DNA of 64,000 nucleotides from Lactuca virosa (taxonomy: Eukaryota; Streptophyta; Magnoliopsida; Asterales; Asteraceae), in NCBI GenBank assembly GCA_928212115.1, contig CAKMRJ010003334.1, positions 26,176,681-26,240,680 on the forward strand, in the 5' to 3' direction. Below the pieces are notes generated by a model. That model searched no databases. It was given only the letters and a program-made list of their open reading frames with translations, and was not told where the DNA came from. This document shows positions 22,477 to 31,361 of this stretch, piece by piece. Every line of letters starts with the position of its first letter. Positions within the stretch are counted from its first letter, which is position 1. Both the position numbers and the translations under genes were made by a program.

Positions 22477-23950
22477 TAGACAGTGACCAACATGTGATTG
22501 GGAGTGATTGGACATTACAGTTAAACCTAGAGAGTGACGTAATCATATCTGGGATCAAGAAGAACAAAACAAAAGTATTTGGATGTTGGACATTATAGTT
22601 AAACCTAGACAGTGACGTAATCATATCTGGGATCAATATAGCCTGATCAACTATATTCATTTGAGATATAACCAACATGTGTTTGGGAGTGATTATAGTG
22701 TTGCAACAAGTCAAAAACTTACCTAAGTACCAGAAGAATTCTAGAACCAAACATAAAGGTTAAAATACTATAGGAGTATTTTAGGATGCTATAACAAGAA
22801 AACTGAAAACTTATCAACTTCCTATATCTAGAAGTCCAAGAATCAAATTTATAATTAAAATACTATGGAAGTATTTTAGATACCATAAATAACTTTGGGG
22901 AAATGTTAAAAAGATCTTTTTTGATAAGTCTATAATTACTAAATGGATATGGTAAGGTTATATATAGTAGAGATTTTATAGACTTAGAATATGTGATTTT
23001 CACTCTACTTCCTTTTCCTTGTTTGGATGTGGTTTTAGAGTAGGATTACTTATTCGAAGGTCTATTTGATCTGGATTATATATAATCGGTACATACCATA
23101 TAGATTCTTTAGACATTCCCATTCTCGTGTAAACCCCTTAGATAGATGTAGTTACTCCGGCAATCAATAGAAGAGTCAAGGAGGATCCAACATAATTTCA
23201 TTAGGAGAATTCCGCGAAAGAAACAAATGATAAGTAAATAAAACTATAGAAATCATTTAGTGCCCTTACCCTATTAAGGACACCAATGAGAGATTTGCAT
23301 GAACTTCCGAGATTCAAAATCTTCATTACGAAGTAATGGGGATCAGTGTCAGAATTGGAAGTGAGACAGCTCAGAAATTCAATATACCTACGGAGGAAAA
23401 GGACACCCTATAGATACCAGGAGAGAACAAATCATTACCACCCAGAATAGAACTGAGAACAGAGGAAAACTACGCATGATTCATGTGAAGTGTTTGAGCG
23501 CCTTTTCATCTAAGTAATAACTAATAAATGATACAACCTAGTGAGTTAGTATTTATACCACTCACATTAGGTTTTGAGTTTATCTTCTTTTCCTGTCACG
23601 GCTAATAACAATAAATCAGATCACGAAATCTTAATTGATAGTGATTACTTCTCAAATTCATAAGTCAATTTTATGTAGACTTTATTATGAATTGTTTTCA
23701 AATCATTTCGAAAGTTGGAAAACGATGTCCACCAATCGAAGGTAACTTAGTTCAGATGATACTCGGTTTCATAACCATTCTAGAAACTTATTTTTGTTCC
23801 TTACCAGGACTGCATCATAGGGATGCAGGTCGAATCATTAAGAACAATATAACAAAACGAAAGAATTATACATAGATACAAATGGTTAGAATACATCTAG
23901 AGCCACCGATAGTCGCTCACGAGCTCATTTTCTTATCATGAAACAGAATC
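22477..23950 (+). other. B1 leader, with duplication and palindromic module
   Basis: Non-coding. It matches the leader of B2 read on the minus strand (52310-53190). A direct repeat of about 55 bp (near 22509-22563 and 22586-22640, TAAACCTAGAnAGTGACG) explains a repetitive minus-strand reading frame here, which is not a gene. Copy 1 of the B-family palindromic module is at 22947-23101. Confidence 0.8.
22947..23101 (+). repeat. B palindromic module, copy 1
   Basis: The outer arms begin ATATGGTA (22947-22954) and end TACCATAT (23094-23101), with TTATATATA/TATATATAA further in. The inner stem ACTCTA/TAGAGT (23002-23041) encloses the loop TTCCTTGTTTGGATGTGG. Confidence 0.75.
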
Positions 23951-24547
23951 ATGCCTCCGAAGGAACGTAACCAACCCACCAGCAAAACACCAATCCTTCA
24001 AATAGATGCGGCTATGTTTCAAGTTGCGGTCACAACAGCTGTAGCAGCTGTCATGGCACACATTAATGCTAACAATGCAAATGTTAGTGGTAATGCTATC
24101 GGTAACCCCGATCGTGGTGATGGCCAAGTACAGCAACGAGCACCTACTTGTAAGGACACTTCGAACCTTAAGCCTAATATCCTGAAACGAAAGTTCGAGA
24201 ACAGGAAAGGGAGTTGTTCAGCTCAAGAACCTAACAGAGGGCAACAAACTGGGGAAGTCAATACCCCCATCAGCCCTGTTATTCCAGCACCGACCACGCC
24301 GTACTTAGGAAACCTCCCACACTACAACAAGTGCAACTACCATCATCATGGAGTTTGCCGAGATCTGCATTGCAATAGATGCAACATGAAGGGGCATACC
24401 GCCCACATCTGTAGAACTCCGGTTGAGTTCATCACTTCAGCTACCAACGTTGGAACCATTCCCATATGTCACCTTTGTGGTGAAATAGGACATTACAAGA
24501 GGGACTGTCCAACAGAGAAGAACGACGGGGGATCAGGAGGAGTTTGA
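23951..24547 (+). pseudogene. B1 gag, shortened, with zinc knuckles
   Basis: A 198-residue open frame starting MPPKERNQ. The N-terminus (about 60 residues) joins almost directly to the nucleocapsid part: CNYHHHGVC, CNRCNMKGHTAHIC and the CCHC knuckle CHLCGEIGHYKRDC (about residues 175-190). Compared with B2 gag (about 430 residues), the central capsid (retrotrans_gag) domain is missing. The frame ends in GGSGGV just before the PR position, and no PR follows. Confidence 0.88.
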
Positions 24548-24703
24548 CCCCAATACATGGGAAAGCATCAAAGAACCATGCTATATTTTGGTACGCTTCC
24601 AAACCCCGATAATTATCTATAATTATTAGTACTCTCCCGTTCAAATTAAATCACAGCATCTATATAAAATTTGAAACCCTAACAGATAATCTATGATTAC
24701 TTA

Positions 24704-24856
24704 GTGTATACATAAGGGTCAGTTATAATTAAGATTTGTAAACTTAGAGTGAGTAATCCCGCCTCATTACCTGTTCCTTGTTTGGTTGTGGATTTAGGGC
24801 AGGGTTGCTCAGTCAAAGGTCTTACCAATCTTAATTATACATGACTTGTATACCCC
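24704..24856 (+). repeat. B palindromic module, copy 2
   Basis: Arms GTGTATAC...TATAATTAAGATT and AATCTTAATTATA...GTATACCCC. Inner stem CCCGCCT with AGGGCAGGG (24758-24804). Loop TTCCTTGTTTGGTTGTGG. Confidence 0.78.
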
Positions 24857-25416
24857 AAGCGATTATAGAGAGACCTAGTAAGGATCATTTCATGAAAGTT
24901 CATAATTTCAAATTATCAGAACCCTCGTAGTGGTAGTACCCGCCAATTTCAAATCAAAAGGGGATTCGTAACCAGAAGCGCTGAAAACTTAGGTACATAG
25001 GATAGTTCATTATCCTAAGTAATCATTTCCCCCAGAACGACTTAATATCTATTTCGTCGAGAAAATTCCGACATCCTCATTCGACATGGTTTGGCCTGGC
25101 CCTTACCATATGAAAATTCTTATGCTGTGTAAGAGAACTTTTCCTTAATCAGTAGTAAGATGAAATTCTTCCAATCCATAATGCAAACCCTTAGGTTGTC
25201 TCTCATTTCAAAACTTCAGAAGTACCCATGAGAAGGGTACCACGCCCTTTTGGCCTACTCAGTAGACAGGAAACTTCAAACGAAAAGCACCGAAGGAGTC
25301 TTAGAAGTCAGTAACCACCGAAGTACACCAATAGATCTCATAGGAAAATCATTATACCGCAGGTCAAGTTCAAGAATAGAGACTAAGAACTCATCAGGTT
25401 AATCTGTCGCTGCTAA

Positions 25417-25571
25417 GTGTATACACGAGAGTGGTATATAATTTAGACTTAACAAGATTAAGGATGTGTAATTCTGCCCTATCTCCTGTTCCTTGTTTGG
25501 TTGTGGACCTGGGGCAGAGTCACCCATCCGAACGTTTTGTGAAATCTAAATTATATACAACTTGTATACAC
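25417..25571 (+). repeat. B palindromic module, copy 3
   Basis: Arms GTGTATAC...TATATAATTTAGA and TCTAAATTATATA...GTATACAC. Inner stem TCTGCCC with GGGGCAGA (25473-25518). Same loop. The arm text differs from copy 2 on both sides together. Confidence 0.8.
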
Positions 25572-25630
25572 GACATGATGGTGAATGAGCCAAGTATGAG
25601 GCTTATCATGAACTTCGGAGCAAAATCCTT

Positions 25631-26640
25631 CATCATATATTCTACCAGGAGGAATTCAACGTAAGACCACGACAGTGGGTCGAGCTACTAAATGACTACG
25701 GATTCGAAATTCGTTATCATCCCGACAAATCCAATATAGTAGTTGACACCCTAAGTCGGAAAGAGTATTCAGGTCGTAGAGCCAATCATTGACTATGATA
25801 ACCCATTCAAATCTGTCCACACAAAGTAAGGAGGTTCAACAGGAAGCCTTGAAACTTGAAAATGTGGCAGGTGATACCTTGGGAAGAATGGATAAGAGCC
25901 TATGTGATCGACTATGGTAAAGTATGGGATACCCATCCACCAATTAGTCGAGTCCTTTATCACGCTAGCATTCAAGTTGCTCCATTCAAAACCTTCTGTG
26001 GTCGCAAGTGCAGATCCTATATGCACTAGACTAAGTTAGGTAATACGCAACTAGCTAGAGATCCAATTTCCACACAGCACCTTCGCTGATCTGGAATTCA
26101 TCCGAGAAACTACCAAAAAGAAAATACGAATCAGGAAGCGACATAAAGCTTCCAGAGTTAATCAGAGAAGCTACGGCTTCGATAAAAGAAAACCCTTGGA
26201 ATTTCAGGTTGATGACCTTGTTATATGAAAGTCTCACCCTGGAAGGACAAGATACGCTTGAGAAAGCGTGGAATACTAAAATCCAAGGTACATAGGACCA
26301 TTTGAGATTCTTACAAGAATCGGTCTTGTAGCTTATAAACTTAAAACTACCACAAAAACTTAAAAACATTCATCCCACCTTTCACATATCCAATATAAAG
26401 AGGTGTCTATCCGATGAAACACTTGTTATTTCACTCGATGAAATCAAGTTAAATAAAAGTCTACACTTTGTTGAAGAACCAATAGAAACCATGGATAGGG
26501 AAATCAAAAGAACCTAGCAAAATCTTACCCCGTTAGTGAAGGTTCGCTGGATTACAAACCAGGGACCTGAATTCACTTGGGAAAGGGAAGATTAGATCTA
26601 GTCCATGAGTATCACTTTAGACTTAATTTCGGGACGAAAT
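25631..26640 (+). pseudogene. B1 RNase H end, integrase C-terminus and chromodomain
   Basis: RNase H end: QWVELLNDYGFEIRYHPDK followed by LSRKE (about 25670-25760). Integrase C-terminal remnants occur in several frames (25880-26340). Then HPTFHISNIKRCLSDETLV, ..ETMDREIKRT and the chromodomain end VKVRWITNQGPEFTWERED (about 26370-26600). The zinc region and catalytic core of integrase are largely gone. The tail is typical of Tekay-type chromoviruses and matches B2. Confidence 0.8.
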
Positions 26641-26647
26641 TCCCTCT

Positions 26648-26660
26648 AACGGGGGGATAA
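26648..26660 (+). promoter_or_regulatory. B1 polypurine tract
   Basis: AACGGGGGGATAA lies directly before the LTR. B2 has the equivalent on the minus strand at 47788-47799. Confidence 0.9.
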
Positions 26661-27359
26661 TGTGACACCAGTCAAATTTAGGTCAAAAACAAATTGATTT
26701 ATAATCGTAATTGGGATGAACAAAGTGGTAGAAATTGTAACAAGGTTTCCAAAAATATAAAGAACACTGAAATCCAAGTTATAACAAAGAAGTTATGACC
26801 AATCGAAAATTCGCGATAAAACCGGCAAAACACTGTTCAGTGTAAAAAGTGAATTTTCGATAAAAGGCTTTTTTAGCCTTAACAATATAAATGAAAGTTG
26901 TAGAATATGTTAAACCGAGAACGTTCATAAAAAGAACGTAAAAATCTGACTTCGTATGAGGAAGTTATGATTTTTCTAAGTTTCGGTTTAGTAGTAGACA
27001 GCTAAAAATTCGAAATATAAATCGATCGATATTTAGCCGACACAACTTAAACGAGAATCGAAGGTCTCGTCAAAATTAGTACAATGGTAAAAAGACAGAC
27101 GAAAACGGACGTCGGATGAAGAAGTTATGAATTTTTAACGGATTTCCTGTCTTGGTCTGTTAAAAATAATAATATTAAAAATAAATTCAAAATTAGCCGA
27201 CAAAGTCTAACGAAAGTCGTAGAGTATAAGTTTACCTACGCGTGCATATAAAGAACGCCAAAAACGGAGCTCGTATGCGAAAGTTATGAATTTCGCAAGT
27301 TTTTGGCACGAAAATCAAGAAATGTTGAAAACCGGGAATTTTCGCATGGACCCTCTTCG

Positions 27360-27720
27360 GCCACGTCACCCTCGCATGCGAGGCTTCCACGTGTCTGCTA
27401 CATGGCGTCTTCTGATTGGACCGCAGTCTCGCGTGGCGCCTTCTGATTCGACCAAAGCCGCGGTCCACTTACCTTCGGACACCCTCGCAGGAGACACCCC
27501 TCGAACACCCCTCGGACCCTCGTGGCACCTCCCTATTGGACCGAAGTTCGGTCCACTCAGAAGCCAACACGACCGAGCCTCGGACCCGTGTCCCCTTCGT
27601 ATGACCGACGCGTGCCTAGCTGACTCGCCTTCGTATTCGCCACCTGTCCGATGACTCACCCTTCGGCCGAACCCTCGCACCCCTATATAAAGGGTGCGAG
27701 ACTTTTCGGATTTGAGAGGT
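27360..27720 (+). promoter_or_regulatory. B1 LTR promoter
   Basis: TATA box CTATATAAA at 27683-27691 in a CCCTATATAAAGGG context, preceded by two ATTGG (reverse CCAAT) boxes near 27414 and 27533 and ACGT-core sites (CACGTCA, CACGTGTC, GCGTGGC) at 27361-27440. The GC-rich stretch gives spurious open frames on both strands. Confidence 0.65.
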
Positions 27721-28285
27721 TTTTCACCCCCATTTTTCACCATTTTTCACCCTTTTTCACCTTTTCACCCCCTAAACTTTCTTACGACCCCCAAGGCCCC
27801 GGTATCGTATCTAAAACCCGAAGCAAGCCCCGAAGCCCCAGAATTCTCGAGAAGATAACCTCTTTCCAGTTGAAGTGCTGCCCGCATAAAGCCCAGTTTT
27901 TACTCAAAACTCGCGGTTTCTTCGAGATAGATCATCTATAGAAACGAAACGCTGCCCAAATCACCACTTATCAAGTGAGTTCATACCCCTATAATATACC
28001 TTTTTAATGGTTTTTAAATGCTTTTTAGGGGGGGGGGAATATAAGTTTAACACAATATAAATTGTGTTAATAATTGTATGTGATAATAATCACACAAAGG
28101 GTTTCCTTATGCTTTTAAGGATTACCAAATACTTCTAAAATACTTAAACCCATGTTAAATCTTTAAAGTCATGTAAACTCCGTTAAATTCTTTGAAAAAG
28201 GTTTTATAAACTATTTCAAATTATAATTGCCAAAATCATGTTTATATATGTATAAATATATAAATAATATTTTGAAGGGCTTAGG

Positions 28286-28360
28286 ACTAATGAATTATCC
28301 TATTTCCTTTTCCTTGTTTGGATGTGGAATTAAGGTGGTGTTATTTGTCCGAAAGTCGTT
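28286..28360 (+). repeat. B palindromic module, copy 4 (LTR)
   Basis: Loop TTCCTTGTTTGGATGTGG at 28310-28327, inner TTCC/GGAA. Outer arms are weaker (CTTAGGAC..AAT against ATTTGTCCGAAAG). Confidence 0.6.
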
Positions 28361-28375
28361 TCCTTCTTAATATAT

Positions 28376-28397
28376 AATATATATATATATATATCTA

Positions 28398-28460
<63 letters not shown>
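28376..28460 (+). repeat. (TA)n microsatellite in B1 LTR
   Basis: TA repeats with a few interruptions. B2's 3' LTR has the equivalent at 46858-46920. Confidence 0.9.
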
Positions 28461-28464
<4 letters not shown>

Positions 28465-28549
28465 GTTACTTCATTCGGTATCATTACCTTTGTATCATGC
28501 TGAGCAAAGGTGTTCATCCATGAGAAATCATGCTAATCAGATAGAACAT

Positions 28550-28574
28550 ATAAATTATAATAGGTATAATTTAT
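28550..28574 (+). repeat. B LTR hairpin (ATAAATTATA / TATAATTTAT)
   Basis: A perfect 10-bp stem with loop ATAGG. B2 LTRs carry three copies each with stem ATAAACTATA / TATAGTTTAT and the same loop on the element strand. Confidence 0.75.
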
Positions 28575-28689
28575 GATTCAAAACTAAATATACGAGTATG
28601 ATTCACATTCCAAGGAAAGTACCAACAATTAATTTACCTATACCAGAATATGTATAATACTTTTAGTATATGGATAATATATTAAAGAA

Positions 28690-28850
28690 GTAATAATGCA
28701 TCATACCGGGTTTGCATTAACAAGGGTACAATACAGAGTACCAGGGTTAGCAATCACGGGGTAATAATACATCATACCGGGTTTGCATTAACAAGGGTAC
28801 AATACAGAGTACCAGGGTTAGCAATCTCGGGGTAATAATACATCGTAAAT
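28690..28850 (+). repeat. 74-bp tandem duplication in B1 LTR
   Basis: Two nearly identical copies beginning TAATAATxCATCATACCGG and ending CAATCxCGGGG, followed by the start of a third. Confidence 0.88.
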
Positions 28851-29367
28851 ATCGTTGAAACAATAAATTTGTGAGACTCTTCATGGTGTACTTATCTAAG
28901 TACGGCCTTAAGTCCTGACTTATTAACCAGAATCTCCTGTAGGGAGGGCGTGAATTTGTGTATAGATCTATATGGGACTGACAATCCTGCACCTTCACTG
29001 TTCGCTACAGTTTGGCCGGCAGGCCTAGGGTGTCAAATATCATATCGTTTCCGACGCCTGAAGAACGTCGCATCAGGCACATCAGTCATATTAGTATGGT
29101 TAATAGAACTCACATGGATAAAACAACGAGTAAATTACTTCGTAATATACTTCTCTTAAAACAGTAAGAAAAGATAATTACATCCTGACCAAATATACCT
29201 TCTGTTAGTTTTTACTTACAGTAAAAACTGCGTATCATGAAATCAAGTATGGTAAATATACTTGTACTTCTGGTTTTGGAACATTTAAAACCACAAGGCA
29301 GTATTATGGATAATATAATATTTTCCAGGATTAATACTAATGCTTTACTATAGAACGGATATAACTA

Positions 29368-29515
29368 AGAATACTTTTACAAATGAAACAGTTTATGGGA
29401 TTAAACTACTTTTACAAAAGAAACGGTTTATGGGATTAAGCCATTTTTACAAATGAAACGGTTTATGGGATTAAACCACTTTTACAAATGAAACGGTTTA
29501 TGGAATTAAACTACT
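29368..29515 (+). repeat. About 43-bp tandem repeat, four copies, in B1 LTR
   Basis: The unit contains CTTTTACAAATGAAACGG and TTTATGGGATTAAAC. Four copies with minor changes. Confidence 0.88.
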
Positions 29516-29623
29516 TATCAAATGGAACTTAGTTATTCAATCTCTTTAAACTAGTATAACACAAAGGACCTTTAGTGGTTAATTCTATAATTCCTTAGTT
29601 TCTACATCATAGTTATACATAAG

Positions 29624-29730
29624 TAATATCCGATTGACAGTGAAATGTGTGACTTCCGCCTTACTTCCTGTTCCTTGTTTGGTTGTGGGCTTAGGGCAGA
29701 TACACCCATTTAACTGTCCATTCGATATTA
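29624..29730 (+). repeat. B palindromic module, copy 5 (LTR end)
   Basis: Outer arms TAATATCCGATTGACAGTG.. (29624-29647) and its near complement at 29707-29730. The arm text is unlike the other copies. Inner stem CCGCCTTA..TTCC with GG..TTAGGGCAG (29656-29699). Loop TTCCTTGTTTGGTTGTGG. Confidence 0.78.
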
Positions 29731-30186
29731 GGTTATATATAATTAGTATAAACTAAGTATTTACAGAGGGAAACTATTGAGGTTATCAGTTAATCACCTC
29801 AGGAAATATAGGATTTTCTGGAGGAACCAGTGAACTTTTCCAAAGAACTTAGAGTATATTTAACAGAACTAAAATACTTATGAACTCACCAGCCTAAATG
29901 ATGATCTACTCTTTCCAAATAACTTGTATTCTTAGGAATCCAGTAGACAGGTACACTCCCGAAGCGTTTGAGAAGACTATCTAGTACTGTATTGCGACTC
30001 TTGTCTTCTACTGTACCTACTTTGGTGTTTGAATATGTAATGTTTAAACACTTATGTAAAAATTATACTTATTAATGCAATGGTTGTTTGTACTTTGATT
30101 ACTATATTGCATGTGTTGTGATACTTACCTGAAGTCCTCCGCCCCCGAACGTTTCCGTCGTTCTAGTTTAGGGGTGTGACACTGAT

Positions 30187-30519
30187 GCTAACACTTGTTT
30201 CTTGCTTTTTGTTGTGGATTTTGTATTGGTACAAGTAGCTTGATATTTATGGCCTGGTGAGGTTGGGATCATTGGGATAGTTATAGTATATGATTATTAG
30301 TGATGATACTAGTTTGAGACTTCATGTGATGTTTCATTTACACTTGGTTTTGATACTCGCTTTGGTTGGATTTTACAAATTTGGATTTTGTTGACTTTTT
30401 TTGAAAGGTTTCCTAAGTAATATTGGTGATAGTTTATTAATAAGACTTCTACTAACATTTTCTGATATAACTAGATAAAATTAAAAGAAAATTTTTGGGT
30501 GTAAATTTACGGTGTTACA
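30187..30519 (+). repeat. Gypsy E LTR, last part
   Basis: It resumes after the second CTGAT copy and ends GGTGTTACA at 30519. The next bases, AGTTGGTCGTCGGCC, could be a worn PBS (TTGGT...). Gag coding text follows within about 50-150 bp, so the usual leader is missing. Confidence 0.78.
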
Positions 30520-31361
30520 AGTTGGTCGTCGGCCACAAGTCCAACCAACATGTAGCAAGCGCATCACATTGAGTGCTTCTATCATCGGAGACCTCCAGGA
30601 GAAGCTCTAGCACGGGATGTTGAGTTATTGAGGCATGATCAAGCCATGAAGCGTATATACTAGGCCATGCGCGCCACTAGTCTTCTACCCACAAAGGATG
30701 AGGACGAGGAGGATGAGGAGCTACGTGAGGTAGTAGCTGAGAGTCGCTCGGTTACTCGAGAACGGAGCACGGAGCCCAGTAAAGATCATGACGAGGGACG
30801 AGGTTGCTCATTCAGGTCATTCACAGACCGCAAACCCCCTGTCTTTCGAAGAGGAGAGGACCCAACAATACACATGCATTGGTTGCACAATATGAGTCAT
30901 ATTTTCTATTCAGGTGACTTCACTGAGTCATATAAGGTCAGTTATGCGGTGTTGAAGCTAGGTGGTGAAGCACTTCATCGGTGGGAGGCATTGGATTCTG
31001 TTATCACTATGATTGCACATCATGTCATGACGTGGGAGACCTTCAGCCACAAATTTTAGGAGCATTTTTCTCCACCGGGTTAGATGCGAAGGATCCAACA
31101 GGAGTTCCTTGCTCTTGAAAAATGAAATATGTCAGTTACAAATTACAACACCCTATTATCAGAGAAGCTACAATTTTCAAAGAGTTACTGTCTCATCGAG
31201 GGAAAACAGGTGGAAAATTATGTTGAGGGGTAACTAGTAGAATATCAGGCTACAGTGAGGCAACACATCACTTTGGCGGCTATTCAGATTGAGGTGAATC
31301 TGGCTACACTGGGACACATCGTTGTCAAGAGTTGAGAAAAGATCAGGTCGGAGGGTCAGCC
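30520..31361 (+). pseudogene. Gypsy E gag, first part
   Basis: The open frame 30667-31059 (MRATSLLPTKDEDEEDEEL...) includes a capsid-like stretch (FRRGEDPTIHMHWLHNM, LKLGGEALHRWEAL, TWETFSHKF) of gypsy gag. Recognisable text reaches upstream to about 30560 and downstream, with stops, to 31356 (EHFSPPG, ..EFLALEK). It is interrupted by solo LTR C2. Neighbours suggest a second E copy sharing the LTR with the first (integrase end at 19912). Confidence 0.82.

Larger units (their letters stand above)
24548..25630 (+). other. B1 spacer with two palindromic modules, no gene
   Basis: Where PR, RT and most of RNase H should be, there is about 1.1 kb of non-coding text resembling leader/LTR sequence. 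It contains module copies 2 (24704-24856) and 3 (25417-25571). Other pieces are not recognisable. Confidence 0.7.
22337..30181 (+). mobile_element. Gypsy B1 (chromovirus), internally deleted, full 3' LTR
   Basis: A forward element flanked by a perfect 5-bp duplication CTGAT (22332-22336 and 30182-30186) inside the LTR of E. It has only the first 140 bp of the 5' LTR, a leader, a shortened gag, scraps of RNase H, integrase and chromodomain, a PPT and a 3521-bp 3' LTR. PR and RT are missing. It belongs to the same family as B2 (45476-54509), shown by shared LTR ends (GGTGTGACA / TGTCACACC), leader and gag. It could be mobilised only in trans, if at all. Confidence 0.92.
26661..30181 (+). repeat. 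B1 3' LTR (3521 bp)
   Basis: It runs from TGTGACACC to GGTGTGACA, perfect terminal inverted ends. U3 holds four AAGTTATGA-type tandem modules (26730-27310). A GC-rich promoter with TATA follows at 27684. Downstream are a G10 tract (28028-28037), module copy 4, (TA)n (28376-28460), a compensated hairpin (28550-28574), a 74-bp tandem pair, a 43-bp tandem array and module copy 5. The part after the TATA box is unusually long and full of inverted repeats. Confidence 0.92.

Noticed and set aside
22469..22750. 93-codon minus-strand frame with a repeated PDMITSLSRFN unit
   Set aside because: Direct repeat in the B1 leader on the antisense strand.
27232..27941. Overlapping frames up to 125 codons on both strands
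   Set aside because: GC-rich promoter section of the B1 LTR; the frames overlap on both strands and have no known domain.
29368..29515. Regularly spaced repeats as a possible CRISPR-like array
   Set aside because: Units are contiguous tandem repeats without unique spacers, in a plant LTR.
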